From: Pseudorhodoplanes sp049324435
GTDB lineage: Bacteria; Pseudomonadota; Alphaproteobacteria; Rhizobiales; Xanthobacteraceae
Reading direction: 5' to 3'
DNA: 64,000 nucleotides
NCBI GenBank assembly: GCA_049324435.1
Contig: JBMOOQ010000053.1
Span: 1-64,000 of the forward strand
Shown here: in pieces, positions 37,361-45,823 of the stretch
How the letters are laid out: the number at the start of each line of letters is the position of its first letter
Position numbering within the stretch: the stretch's first letter is position 1
Program-made: the position numbers and the translations under genes
Notes under the pieces: generated by a model
Told to the model about the DNA's origin: nothing
Databases searched by the model: none
The model's input: only the letters and a program-made list of their open reading frames with translations

Positions 37361-37500
37361 TAATTAAGTTGATGCGGCGCGGCTGAGAGCATTAGCTTTT
37401 CGATTGTCGAGGCGCGCGCATTTTGCGCGCCGGAGCTCACATGTTCGCTGGGGCGCACGTATATGCGTCACCGGCGCGCGGGGCGAATAGGACTTCGGAA

Positions 37501-37582
37501 GCGACGATCATCTGAGCCCCCCAGCCCCCGATCGTCGCCACGCAGGAGGCCGCCGGGTCCCCCCGCCCGGCGGCCTTTTTTT
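37501..37582 (+). ncRNA. candidate small RNA with C-rich loops and strong terminator
   Basis: A 9-bp hairpin (GCGACGATC with GATCGTCGC, 37501-37538) shows a 20-base loop dominated by CCCCCC and CCCCC runs. It is followed by a 10-bp GC terminator (37548-37557 with 37566-37575), whose loop is again C-rich, and then seven T residues. No protein gene lies upstream on this strand within the window's intergenic gap. The 5' end is unknown and may lie as far back as about 37400. Confidence 0.55.
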
Positions 37583-37817
37583 CCGCTTCTGGCTCAGGCC
37601 GATTTTCACCCGGACGATCAGAGGCGGGGTCTGGAACGGTGGCCGGAGCAAATATCCAACGGCTTGAGGCCGGAAAGGCCGGCTGACCGGGGCCGTGTCC
37701 GAACCGGACTTTATTGACCGGGCGCAAGCTGCGGCTCGCAGGGCCGGCCGTCGCCCCGCAAATCCTTGACGGTAATGGATCCGCGCCGCGTGGATTTGCA
37801 CCGCTTCCGGCGCCGGC
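37583..37817. other. intergenic stretch, nothing recognised
   Basis: About 235 bases between the candidate small RNA terminator and the tRNA promoter. No ORF with convincing start or composition, no repeat and no known motif were seen. Confidence 0.5.
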
Positions 37818-37846
37818 TTGCTGGACACCGGGGGGACGCTTTGCTA
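37818..37846 (+). promoter_or_regulatory. possible promoter of tRNA-Lys
   Basis: TTGCTG and TTGCTA hexamers are 17 bases apart and lie about 40 bases before the tRNA 5' end. The match to consensus is modest. Confidence 0.3.
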
Positions 37847-37885
37847 AACGACCCCCGCTTTCGCCTGACGGCGAGTAAGTGGCCC

Positions 37886-37961
<76 letters not shown>

Positions 37962-38003
37962 CACTGAGATTTTGGTCCTAGCTTTGTTCTGGCTTTCGGC
38001 CGA

Positions 38004-38022
38004 TTTTGCATTCTGTGCAAAA
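38004..38022. repeat. TTTTGCA/TGCAAAA hairpin between tRNA-Lys and uvrD
   Basis: A 7-bp inverted repeat with loop TTCTG lies between the converging tRNA and uvrD genes. Its position and A/T-rich outer arms suit a weak bidirectional terminator. Confidence 0.4.
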
Positions 38023-38048
38023 AGCACGGCTTCGGATTGAGACCAGCC

Positions 38049-40820
38049 TCACACCCGCTCTACGAAGCTATCAACTACGCGTTTCTCGCCGGCCTTGTCG
38101 AACTGGATGGTGAGTTTGTTGCCATCCACTGCGACGACGTTGCCGTTACCGAACTTGATGTGAAATACGCGGTCGCCCTTGCTGAAGGGTGATGCCACGC
38201 CGGTCGACTTGGCGACGAGTTCGCCTTCGATGGTGAGCGGCTCTTTGCGCGCGGCGAAGCGGCCCTTGGAGGTGCCGGTAGTGCGAGAGGCATGGGAGCC
38301 GGGGCGGGATGTGAAAGAATCCGCCTGCCGTCCGCCCCCGCCGGGCGACTTCCCCCGCAGGGGAGGACGTGAATCGGAGCATTCAGCACCGTCCGCATCG
38401 CTGAAGCGGCCTTCGGATTCGTATTCCGAGCCTTCGTCACCGAAGCCATCTAACTCGTCGCGCTTGCGCTTTTGCGCGCGCTGCCAGCCGGGCGTTGAAT
38501 AGCTCGACGCGGCCGGTGTGAAATTGTCGAAGCGCGAGGCGCCGTAGCCTCCGCCCATTCCCCCGCTCATGCCGCGTCCGCCGCCAAAGGCAGCGCCGAG
38601 GCTGCCATAGCCCGCCAAGTTACCAAAGCTGCCGCCGAAGCCGCCTTTCGCCTCCGTCACCTCGACGTTCTCTTCGGGTAATTCATCGAGGAAGCGCGAG
38701 GGGATGGTGGAGTTCCACAATCCCTTCATGCGGCGGTTGGTGGCGAAGTAGATCTTGGCGCGCTTGCGCGCGCGCGTGATCGCGACATGCGCAAGGCGGC
38801 GCTCTTCCTCGAGGCCGGCACGCCCGCTTTCGTCCAACGATCGCTGATGCGGAAACAGGCCTTCCTCCCAGCCGGGGAGGAACACGGTGTCGAATTCCAG
38901 CCCCTTGGCGGAATGCACGGTCATGATGCTGACGGCGTCGTCGATGCCGTCGGCATCGCGATCCATGACCAGCGCGATGTGTTCGAGAAAGCCGTTGAGG
39001 TTTTCGAAATCCTGCATGGAGCGAACCAGCTCCTTCAGGTTTTCGAGCCGGCCCGCGGCATCGGCCGAGCGATCCTTCTGCCACATTTCGGTGTAGCCGC
39101 TTTCGTCCAGGACGATTTCGGCTAGTTCGGTATGCGGCAGGTGCTCGGCCTGGGTGCGCCAGCGGTCGAATGCGGTCATCAGATCGCGCAAGGCGCCGCG
39201 CGGTTTCGGCTTCAGTTCATCGGTCTCGATGATGGCGCGTGCGGCCTCGGTCAGCGGCATGCGGCCTATGCGCGCGTGATCGTGCAGCTGCTTCACCGTG
39301 GCGTCGCCGAGCCCGCGGCGCGGCACATTGACGATGCGCTCGAAGGCGAGATCGTCGGCCGGCTGGTTGATGACGCGCAGATACGCCAGTGCATCGCGGA
39401 TTTCGGCGCGTTCGTAGAAGCGCGGACCGCCGATCACGCGATAAGGCAGGCCGAGCGTGACGAAGCGGTCTTCGAATTCGCGCATCTGAAATGAGGCGCG
39501 GACGAGGATCGCGATCTCGTTCAGCTTGTGCTTTTTGCGCTGGAGCTGCTCGATCTCCTCGCCGATGGCGCGGGCTTCTTCTTCGGAATCCCAGGCCCCG
39601 GTAACAGTCACCTTTTCGCCGGGCACGTCCTCGGTGCGCAGCGTCTTGCCGAGCCGGCCTTCGTTATGTGCGATGAGATGCGACGCCGCGGCAAGGATGT
39701 GGCCGGTGCTTCTGTAGTTGCGTTCGAGGCGGATCACGGTCGCGCCGGGGAAATCCTTCTCGAAGCGCAGGATGTTGTCCACCTCCGCGCCGCGCCAGCC
39801 ATAGATCGACTGGTCGTCGTCGCCGACGCAGCAGATGTTTTTTTGCAAAGGCGCGCGCGGCAAACTCGCTGGAGCTCCCTCTCCCCTTGGGGGAGAGGGT
39901 TGGGGTGAGGGGGCGCTGATCTCTCGGTCGCGTCCTTCCCCCTCACCCGATCCGGCTTCGCTTCGCTCCAGCGGATCGACCTCTCGTGCGAGCGGAGAGG
40001 TGACCGCCCGAGTGGCCTCGCGCGTCGGCTGCCCCAACAGCCGCAGCCACAGATATTGCGCGACGTTGGTGTCCTGATATTCGTCGACCAGAATATAGCG
40101 GAAGCGCCGCTGATAATCGGCGAGCACATCCGGATGATGGCGGAACAGCCGCAATTGTTCGAGCAGAAGATCGCCGAAGTCGCAGGCATTGAGCGTCTTC
40201 AGCCGCTCCTGATAGGCGGCATAGAGCTCCTTGCCCTTGCCGTTGGCGAAGACCATCGCTTCGCCGGCCGGAACCTGGTCCGGCGTCAATCCCCGGTTCT
40301 TCCAGCCGTCGAGGATCCCGGCGAATACCCTTGCCGGCCATCTTTTTTCGTCGACGTTTGCTACTTCCAGGAGCTGTTTGATCAGCCTGATCTGGTCATC
40401 CACATCCAGAATGGTGAAATTGGATTTCAGGCCCACCAGCTCGGCGTGACGGCGCAGGATCTTGACCCCGATCGCGTGGAAGGTGCCAAGCCACGGCATT
40501 CCTTCGACAATTTGCCCCACCATCTCGCCGATGCGGACCTTCATCTCGCGCGCCGCCTTGTTGGTGAAGGTCACGGCAAGAATCTGCGACGGGTGGGCGC
40601 GGCCGAGCCGCAGGATATGAGCGATCCGCGTTGTTAAGACACGGGTTTTTCCGGTTCCGGCGCCGGCCAGGACCAGCACCGGCCCGTCCAGGGTCTCGAC
40701 CGCGAGCCGCTGCTCCGGATTGAGTGCCGCGAGGTAATCGGGCGCCGGTCCGCCTTGCATCGCGGCCATTGCGCGCGCGGCGATGCCTGATTTTGCTGGG
40801 GTTTTTGCGTGGTCTGCCAT
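38049..40820 (-). CDS. uvrD: ATP-dependent DNA helicase UvrD/PcrA
   Basis: This superfamily 1 helicase acts in nucleotide-excision and mismatch repair. With the ATG at 40820 it has 923 residues, longer than usual. Motifs: LNPEQRLAVE, Walker A GAGTGKT, Walker B LVDEYQDTN, motif III VGDDDQSIYGWRGA, and the late VSIMTVHSAKGLEFD and ARKRAKIYFATNRR. A C-terminal Tudor-like region binds RNA polymerase in homologues. Two repeat-derived insertions are translated in frame, near residues 273-316 and 817-830. An upstream start at 40841 is possible. Confidence 0.94.
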   Translation of the reverse strand: MADHAKTPAKSGIAARAMAAMQGGPAPDYLAALNPEQRLAVETLDGPVLVLAGAGTGKTRVLTTRIAHILRLGRAHPSQILAVTFTNKAAREMKVRIGEMVGQIVEGMPWLGTFHAIGVKILRRHAELVGLKSNFTILDVDDQIRLIKQLLEVANVDEKRWPARVFAGILDGWKNRGLTPDQVPAGEAMVFANGKGKELYAAYQERLKTLNACDFGDLLLEQLRLFRHHPDVLADYQRRFRYILVDEYQDTNVAQYLWLRLLGQPTREATRAVTSPLAREVDPLERSEAGSGEGEGRDREISAPSPQPSPPRGEGAPASLPRAPLQKNICCVGDDDQSIYGWRGAEVDNILRFEKDFPGATVIRLERNYRSTGHILAAASHLIAHNEGRLGKTLRTEDVPGEKVTVTGAWDSEEEARAIGEEIEQLQRKKHKLNEIAILVRASFQMREFEDRFVTLGLPYRVIGGPRFYERAEIRDALAYLRVINQPADDLAFERIVNVPRRGLGDATVKQLHDHARIGRMPLTEAARAIIETDELKPKPRGALRDLMTAFDRWRTQAEHLPHTELAEIVLDESGYTEMWQKDRSADAAGRLENLKELVRSMQDFENLNGFLEHIALVMDRDADGIDDAVSIMTVHSAKGLEFDTVFLPGWEEGLFPHQRSLDESGRAGLEEERRLAHVAITRARKRAKIYFATNRRMKGLWNSTIPSRFLDELPEENVEVTEAKGGFGGSFGNLAGYGSLGAAFGGGRGMSGGMGGGYGASRFDNFTPAASSYSTPGWQRAQKRKRDELDGFGDEGSEYESEGRFSDADGAECSDSRPPLRGKSPGGGGRQADSFTSRPGSHASRTTGTSKGRFAARKEPLTIEGELVAKSTGVASPFSKGDRVFHIKFGNGNVVAVDGNKLTIQFDKAGEKRVVDSFVERV
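38331..38370. repeat. repeat-derived insertion in the uvrD C-terminal region
   Basis: The sequence, read on the coding strand, gives CTCCCCTGCGGGGGAAGTCG followed by GCCCGGCGGGGGCGG. It encodes SRPPLRGKSPGGGGRQA. The GC-palindromic composition is like dispersed repeats of these genomes and unlike the surrounding helicase linker. Confidence 0.5.
39874..40003. repeat. 130-bp palindromic repeat element inside uvrD
   Basis: CTCCCTCTCCCC-GGGGGAGAGGG at the left, TGGGGTGAGGGGG with CCCCCTCACCC in the middle and ACCTCTC-GGAGAGGT at the right form a compound palindrome. The element is read in frame by uvrD, contributing about 44 residues including SPQPSPPRGEG between helicase motifs II and III. Confidence 0.8.
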
Positions 40821-40993
40821 GCGAATCTCAAGGTCCAACATGGCACCTGACGGCCCAAAACGGGAGGGGTCCGCCTTCCGTTTGTGGATGGCGGACCCCA
40901 ATCTGCTTAGAGCTCTTATCGGCGATTTTCCGGCCGTTTCGCGCGGCTGCGCGCGCAGAGCATCTGAGATGGTCTGCGATCGTCTGTCCTGGC

Positions 40994-41977
40994 CTATTGC
41001 GGCTTGTATTCCTTGCGCGGCTCGTTGGCGATCTTCACCAGATCCTCGGCCGCCTTGCGGTCCTCCTTGAGAAAGGCCGCGAACGCCGCCGGGCTGGTTG
41101 GCGCCGGCACCACCAATTGCTTGTCCAGGAATTCGGCAAATTTCGGGTCGCTGAACACCGACACGAAGGCCGCGTTCACTTTCTCCACGATCGGCGCCGG
41201 CGTGCCCTTCGGGGCGGCAAGACCCCACCAGCCCTGACCGGGATAGTTCAGTCCGGCTTCCTTCAGCGTCGGTACTTCGGGGAATTGCTTCGAGCGCTGA
41301 TCGGCTGCGATCGCCAGCATCCGCACCTTGCCCGCCTCCATGGCGCCGCGGAAATTGCCGACACCGAAGCGCGTCATCTGCACCTCGTTTGCGGCAAGCG
41401 CCTGCGCGGCCGGACCGCCACCCTTGTAGGGCACGCCGACGATCTTCGTGCCCCACTGGTTGTTCAGCCAAATCCGAAACAGGTCCGGGAACGAACCATT
41501 GCCGAGCGTTGCGAAATTCAATCCATCCGGCTTTGCCTGCGCGAGCGTGCGCAATTCCGCGACGGTCTTTGCCGGCACTTCGGCATTCACGAACAATCCT
41601 TCGGTGAGGAAGAACAGTCGTGTCACCGGCACGAACTCGTCGGCATTGTAGGGTAGCTTGTCGAACTGCACCGGATTGTACGACATGGTCGAGTGGTAGA
41701 TGACGCACAGCGTGTAGCCGTCGCCCGCCGATTGCGCGCAGGACTGGCCGGCGAGAATGCCGGCGGCACCGCCGCGATTTTCGATCACCAGCGGCTGACC
41801 GAGCTTGCCTTCGAGCTCTTTCGCCGCCGCGCGTACGATCACGTCCGTCACGCTGCCGGCGGCGATCGATACGATCACGCGGATTGGTTTGTCGGGATAG
41901 GGTTGAGCGGAAGCGGGCGCGAGTGAAACCGCAGCGGCGATCAGACCGCCGGCGCAAAGCTGCGCAAGCCGTATCAT
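40994..41977 (-). CDS. Bug-family TTT receptor
   Basis: This 327-residue receptor has the signal peptide MIRLAQLCAGGLIAAAVSLA with cleavage near ASAQ and the mature start YPDKPIRVIVSIAAGSVTDVIVRAA. The late FPEVPTLKEAGLNYPGQGWWG is typical of the family. The ATG at 41977 follows AGGGAGA; a further in-frame Met upstream has no ribosome site. It is divergent from another Bug receptor gene across a 224-base promoter region. Confidence 0.93.
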   Translation of the reverse strand: MIRLAQLCAGGLIAAAVSLAPASAQPYPDKPIRVIVSIAAGSVTDVIVRAAAKELEGKLGQPLVIENRGGAAGILAGQSCAQSAGDGYTLCVIYHSTMSYNPVQFDKLPYNADEFVPVTRLFFLTEGLFVNAEVPAKTVAELRTLAQAKPDGLNFATLGNGSFPDLFRIWLNNQWGTKIVGVPYKGGGPAAQALAANEVQMTRFGVGNFRGAMEAGKVRMLAIAADQRSKQFPEVPTLKEAGLNYPGQGWWGLAAPKGTPAPIVEKVNAAFVSVFSDPKFAEFLDKQLVVPAPTSPAAFAAFLKEDRKAAEDLVKIANEPRKEYKPQ

Positions 41978-42201
41978 GGTGCGTCTCCCTGTCATCGTTG
42001 TTGTTCTTGTCGGTGCGTCCTGAACGCAAAGCGTGCGCCAACTTCCGCGCCGCTTCAAGCCGCACAAACCGCGATGCGGTACAGGAAAGGCAAAAAAATC
42101 GTACGGCGACACGCGCGGGCACGATGAAACGCCGGCACATCTCGAATATGATCGGCCATCAAGGGCCGCCAAGGCGTCAGACAAAAGCGGGAGGAAAACG
42201 G

Positions 42202-43188
42202 ATGATCGATCGCCGTCGGTTTGTTGCAACTCTTGCAGCCTCTGCCGCAAGTCCGTTGCTAGTGCAAAATCGCGCGCAGGCGCAGATCGCCGGCAACGCC
42301 TTCATCGTGTCCGGTTTTCCTGCAGGCGGCATCGGCGATCTGGTCTCGCGCCCGATGGCCGAGCGGATGCGCGGGCGCTACGCGAGCAATGTTCTGGTCG
42401 ACAACAAGGTCGGCGCGGGCGGGCGGCTCGCCGTGGAATTCGTCAAGCGCGCGAATCCGGACGGTCTGACCATCCTGCAGATTCCCGCCTCGATCATGAC
42501 GCTCTATCCGCACACCTATCGCAACCTCAATTACGATGCGCTGACCGATTTCATCCCGGTTTCGACGACCTGCACGTACGTCTATTCGTTCACCGCGAGC
42601 GCCGCCTTACCGGCGGAGATCAAGACCGTTGCCGATTTCGTATCGTGGGCGCGGGCCAATCCGAAGCAGTCGTCCTACGGCATCCCTGCGGCCGGATCGG
42701 CGCTTCATTTCGCCGGCATGCTGCTGCAGCGCGCCGCGAATTTCGAGTTCACCGCCGTCCCGTATCGCGGCGGTGCTCCGTTGCTCGCGGACATGCTGGC
42801 GGGCGTCATTCCTGTCAGCTTCAATGTGCTGGGTGAGGTGCTGCCCCATATCAAAAGCGGCAAGCTTCGCTCGCTGGGTATTTGCAGCGCACAGCGCAGT
42901 CCGTTCGCGCCCGATATCCCGACGCTGTCCGAGCAAGGCTTCACCGACATCGCGATGCAGGAATGGCTGGGCTGGTTCCTGCCGGCGAAGACGCCGGATA
43001 CGATCGTCCGGTCTCTCAGCGAGATTTTGCGCGAGGGTTTGCAGGCGCCGGAGGTTGTCGACAGCCTCGGCAAGAGCGCTCTGCAGACACGCTTCATGAC
43101 GCCGGAAGCGTTTGCGGTTCAGATCAGGGAGGATCGCGATCGCTGGGCGCCCATCGTCAAGGCCACCGGCTTTACCGCTGCAGAGTGA
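42202..43188 (+). CDS. Bug-family TTT receptor, possibly Tat-type export
   Basis: This receptor has 328 residues. The N-terminus MIDRRRFVATLAASAASPLL has an RRRF motif before a hydrophobic stretch, which resembles a twin-arginine signal. The mature part starts near NAFIVSGFPAGGIGDLVSRPMAERM. The conserved PDIPTLSEQGF lies near the end. A GGGAGGAAAA site precedes the ATG. The ThDP-enzyme gene begins 2 bases after its stop, so the two are cotranscribed. Confidence 0.9.
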   Translation: MIDRRRFVATLAASAASPLLVQNRAQAQIAGNAFIVSGFPAGGIGDLVSRPMAERMRGRYASNVLVDNKVGAGGRLAVEFVKRANPDGLTILQIPASIMTLYPHTYRNLNYDALTDFIPVSTTCTYVYSFTASAALPAEIKTVADFVSWARANPKQSSYGIPAAGSALHFAGMLLQRAANFEFTAVPYRGGAPLLADMLAGVIPVSFNVLGEVLPHIKSGKLRSLGICSAQRSPFAPDIPTLSEQGFTDIAMQEWLGWFLPAKTPDTIVRSLSEILREGLQAPEVVDSLGKSALQTRFMTPEAFAVQIREDRDRWAPIVKATGFTAAE

Positions 43189-43190
43189 TC

Positions 43191-44891
43191 ATGACGCTGA
43201 CCGGTGCGCAAATCCTCGAGCGGCTGCTCGCCAATGAAGGCGTGACAAGCGCCTTCGGTGTTGTCGGCGGCAAGCTTGCCTCGCTGCTGCATGCCATTCA
43301 TCGCGGCCAGCGGATCCGGTTTACCGGCACGCGCCACGAGGCCGCAGCGGCAATGATGGCGGCGGCCAGCTTTGCCGGCTCGGGCCGCGTCGCGCTGGCG
43401 ATGGGCGAGATGGGTCCAGGCAGCCTCAATCTCGCCTCGGGTGCGGGCGTCGCCTTCAATAACAATCTGCCGGTCCTGCTCATAACAACCAACCAGCATC
43501 GCGCCGCGGCCTATCCGCATGCCGGGATGTTCATGGATCTCGACGCGCAGGCGCTGTTCAGGCCGATCACGAAATGGAATGCCGTTGTGAACGATCCGCG
43601 CCGCATCCCCGATCTCGTGCGCCGCGCCTTCCGCGAGATGTTGACCGGGCGGCCGGGCCCTGTCCATCTCGACATTCCGCAGGATGTCCTCTCGGCCAGC
43701 TGCGAGATGTCGGACGATCAGCTTGCGATACCGCCATCGCGCTACCGGCCGATCGCGGGGCCGCGCGCAGCGCCGCAGCTCGTCCAGGCCGCCGTCGGTT
43801 TGCTCCGTGAAGCCCGGCGGCCGCTGATCGTGGCCGGCGGCGGTGTGGTCGCAAGCCGCGCCGAAGAGCGCATTCGCGAATTGGCGCAGCGTCTGCACGC
43901 GCCGGTGGTTGCGACGCAGATGGCGCTGGGCGTTGCCGCATCCGGAAGTCCGCACTTTATCGGCCACGGCGGCATCATTGGCGGCGATGCATTGCATGCG
44001 GCCTTTGCGGAGGCGGATGTCATCCTCGCGGCGGGGTGTCGCTTCTCGTCGTGGATGTGGGATGAGCGCGGACCTCTGGCGGGCCGCCAGCGCCTCGTCA
44101 ATATCAATATCGATCCGCTTGCGCTCGGCGCTCCCGCTCTGCACGAGGTCGCGATCCAGGCCGATGCCGCGCTTGCGCTCGCCGATATCCTCGACGGGTT
44201 GAAAGACGACGGTCTTGCCGTAGAGGGCGGCTGGCTGAAGCGGTTGCGCGACAAGCGTCTCGCCTATGAAGCATCGCTTCGGCAGATGACGGGCGACAGC
44301 GGCACGATGCATCCTGCGGCCCTGAACCACGCCCTCGCCGATGCGCTCCCGGACAAAGCCATGTGCGTCTATGACGGCGGCCATACCAGCTTCTGGAGCA
44401 ACGATATCCTGCCGGTAAAGGAAACCCGTACGCGCTTCCACGACCCCGGCATGTGCCAGCTGGGCTTCGGGCTGCCTTATGCGCTTGCGCTGCAGATCGA
44501 TCATCCGGACCGTGCGGTCTTCAACATCACCGGCGACGGTTCGTTCGGCTTCACGATCCAGGAACTCGACACGGCGCGGCGAAACCGGCTTCCCGTGATC
44601 ACCATCGTTCACAACAATGCCGCCTGGGGCATCATCCGGGCCGGGCAGCGCGCGCAATTCGATTTCGAACTCGGGACGCGGCTTGACGGCACCGACTATG
44701 CAGCCATTGCCCGGGGCTTTGGCTGTTTCGGCGAGACCGTGACCCGGCCGGACGAGCTTGCACCCGCGCTCGCGCGCGCCATGCAATCGGGGCTTCCGGC
44801 CGTGCTTGATTGCCATACCGCGTTCGTCCCGCATCCGAATCTGAAGGCGTTCGGACGGATGAATGCCTATGGATTCGACGCGCTGACCTGA
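43191..44891 (+). CDS. thiamine diphosphate-dependent enzyme (acetolactate synthase-like)
   Basis: This 566-residue ThDP enzyme has the catalytic Glu in GTRHEAAAAMMAAASFAG and the ThDP-magnesium motif in NITGDGSFGF with NN 25-30 residues on. Three domains of the acetohydroxyacid-synthase fold are recognisable, but the sequence diverges from IlvB and lacks the RQWQ block. Likely a 2-oxoacid decarboxylase or ligase. It is cotranscribed with the preceding Bug receptor, suggesting it acts on an imported carboxylate. Confidence 0.88.
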   Translation: MTLTGAQILERLLANEGVTSAFGVVGGKLASLLHAIHRGQRIRFTGTRHEAAAAMMAAASFAGSGRVALAMGEMGPGSLNLASGAGVAFNNNLPVLLITTNQHRAAAYPHAGMFMDLDAQALFRPITKWNAVVNDPRRIPDLVRRAFREMLTGRPGPVHLDIPQDVLSASCEMSDDQLAIPPSRYRPIAGPRAAPQLVQAAVGLLREARRPLIVAGGGVVASRAEERIRELAQRLHAPVVATQMALGVAASGSPHFIGHGGIIGGDALHAAFAEADVILAAGCRFSSWMWDERGPLAGRQRLVNINIDPLALGAPALHEVAIQADAALALADILDGLKDDGLAVEGGWLKRLRDKRLAYEASLRQMTGDSGTMHPAALNHALADALPDKAMCVYDGGHTSFWSNDILPVKETRTRFHDPGMCQLGFGLPYALALQIDHPDRAVFNITGDGSFGFTIQELDTARRNRLPVITIVHNNAAWGIIRAGQRAQFDFELGTRLDGTDYAAIARGFGCFGETVTRPDELAPALARAMQSGLPAVLDCHTAFVPHPNLKAFGRMNAYGFDALT

Positions 44892-44979
44892 ATGCAATGA
44901 TGCGCCTGCACGCGAGAGCGACATCGAAGCGCGCGCGCGGGCGAGGGCGCGGTTCGGATAAATGTCCGCACGGCGTGGG

Positions 44980-45381
44980 CTAATGCTGAGGCCCGGACGG
45001 GGCCGTCAGATCGTCGTCGAACATCGGTTCGCCGTAGCCCGCAGTGCCAAACACCACGGGATCGAACACCCAGGCAAGCCGGTCCAGCCACGCGTAGAGC
45101 GTGTCTGCGGGAAAGCCGAGGAGGCGCGCGCCGTCGAGCCCATGCAGATGATAGATGATGTGAAGCAGAAACTGCTGATGAACCCGCGCCGCCATCTGCC
45201 GGGTGTCTTCACCACGCGCTTCGGGCGGTGAATCAGCGATCATCTTCATCGCTTCGAACAGCCGCCAGAAGGCGCCGGTATCAAACACCTGTTCCTCATG
45301 GAGGGCGTACATCAACGACCCTTCGGCAGCCACGTTGTTGGCGGCGAGAATGGCGCGGGCGTGGTCCAGAGTCGACGGCAT
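44980..45381 (-). CDS. hypothetical protein, 133 residues
   Basis: With the ATG at 45381 (MPSTLDHARAI) the protein is helical and soluble, with FDTGAFWRLFEAMKMIAD and HQQFLLHIIYHLHGLDGARLLGF. The acidic C-terminus ends PMFDDDLTAPSG. No family was recognised. It stands alone between a ThDP-enzyme gene and a divergent HicA-like gene. Confidence 0.7.
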   Translation of the reverse strand: MPSTLDHARAILAANNVAAEGSLMYALHEEQVFDTGAFWRLFEAMKMIADSPPEARGEDTRQMAARVHQQFLLHIIYHLHGLDGARLLGFPADTLYAWLDRLAWVFDPVVFGTAGYGEPMFDDDLTAPSGPQH

Positions 45382-45529
45382 GGGAGAGTGTTCAGCGTGA
45401 TGGATGCAGCTGAGACTGCCGCTCGTCCGGCACTGCGTCAATGCAAGAGTCAACCGGTGGCGCGATCGCTGAGGGACTGGCGGTCCGTTTGCGCAAGATC
45501 AAACGCCACGGCCGCTGAAAGATCTAGAC

Positions 45530-45820
45530 ATGTCCGGAAAATCTGGAAAACGCACAATGAACCATCATCATCGCAAGACGCTTCACGCCCTGTTCGCGCA
45601 TCCGGTCAGTGCCAATATCGATCTGAAGAAGGTGTTGCACGTTTTCGAAGAGCTGAGTGCCGAGATCGAGAACAGTGCCGGCAACCGCGTGAAGGTGAAG
45701 CTGAACGATCGATCTGCCGCCTTCGTCCATGCGCAGCACAGTCTGCCCAAGGACGAAGTGGTGCAGATCAGGAAGTTCCTTGAGCAATGCGGTGTCACGC
45801 CGGAGCGCTATCCGCTGTGA
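45530..45820 (+). CDS. HicA-like small protein
   Basis: The protein has 96 residues, or 87 if it starts at 45557. It contains TLHALFAHPVSANIDLKKVLHVFEELSAEIE followed by a beta-strand region KVKLNDRSAAFVHAQHS and VVQIRKFLEQCGV. This resembles the HicA (YcfA) mRNA-interferase fold. No hicB partner lies beside it, so activity as a toxin is doubtful. Confidence 0.65.
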   Translation: MSGKSGKRTMNHHHRKTLHALFAHPVSANIDLKKVLHVFEELSAEIENSAGNRVKVKLNDRSAAFVHAQHSLPKDEVVQIRKFLEQCGVTPERYPL

Positions 45821-45823
45821 GAA

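Noticed and set aside
37400..37582. 6S RNA or SRP RNA
   Set aside because: No long closing stem or central bubble typical of 6S RNA, and no SRP helix-8 tetraloop motif was seen.
40994..42140. Very long reading frame continuing from uvrD through the Bug receptor gene on the minus strand
   Set aside because: The extension is in another frame of the Bug receptor gene, has Arg/Gly-rich nonsense composition, and the helicase signature starts at MADHAKTP.
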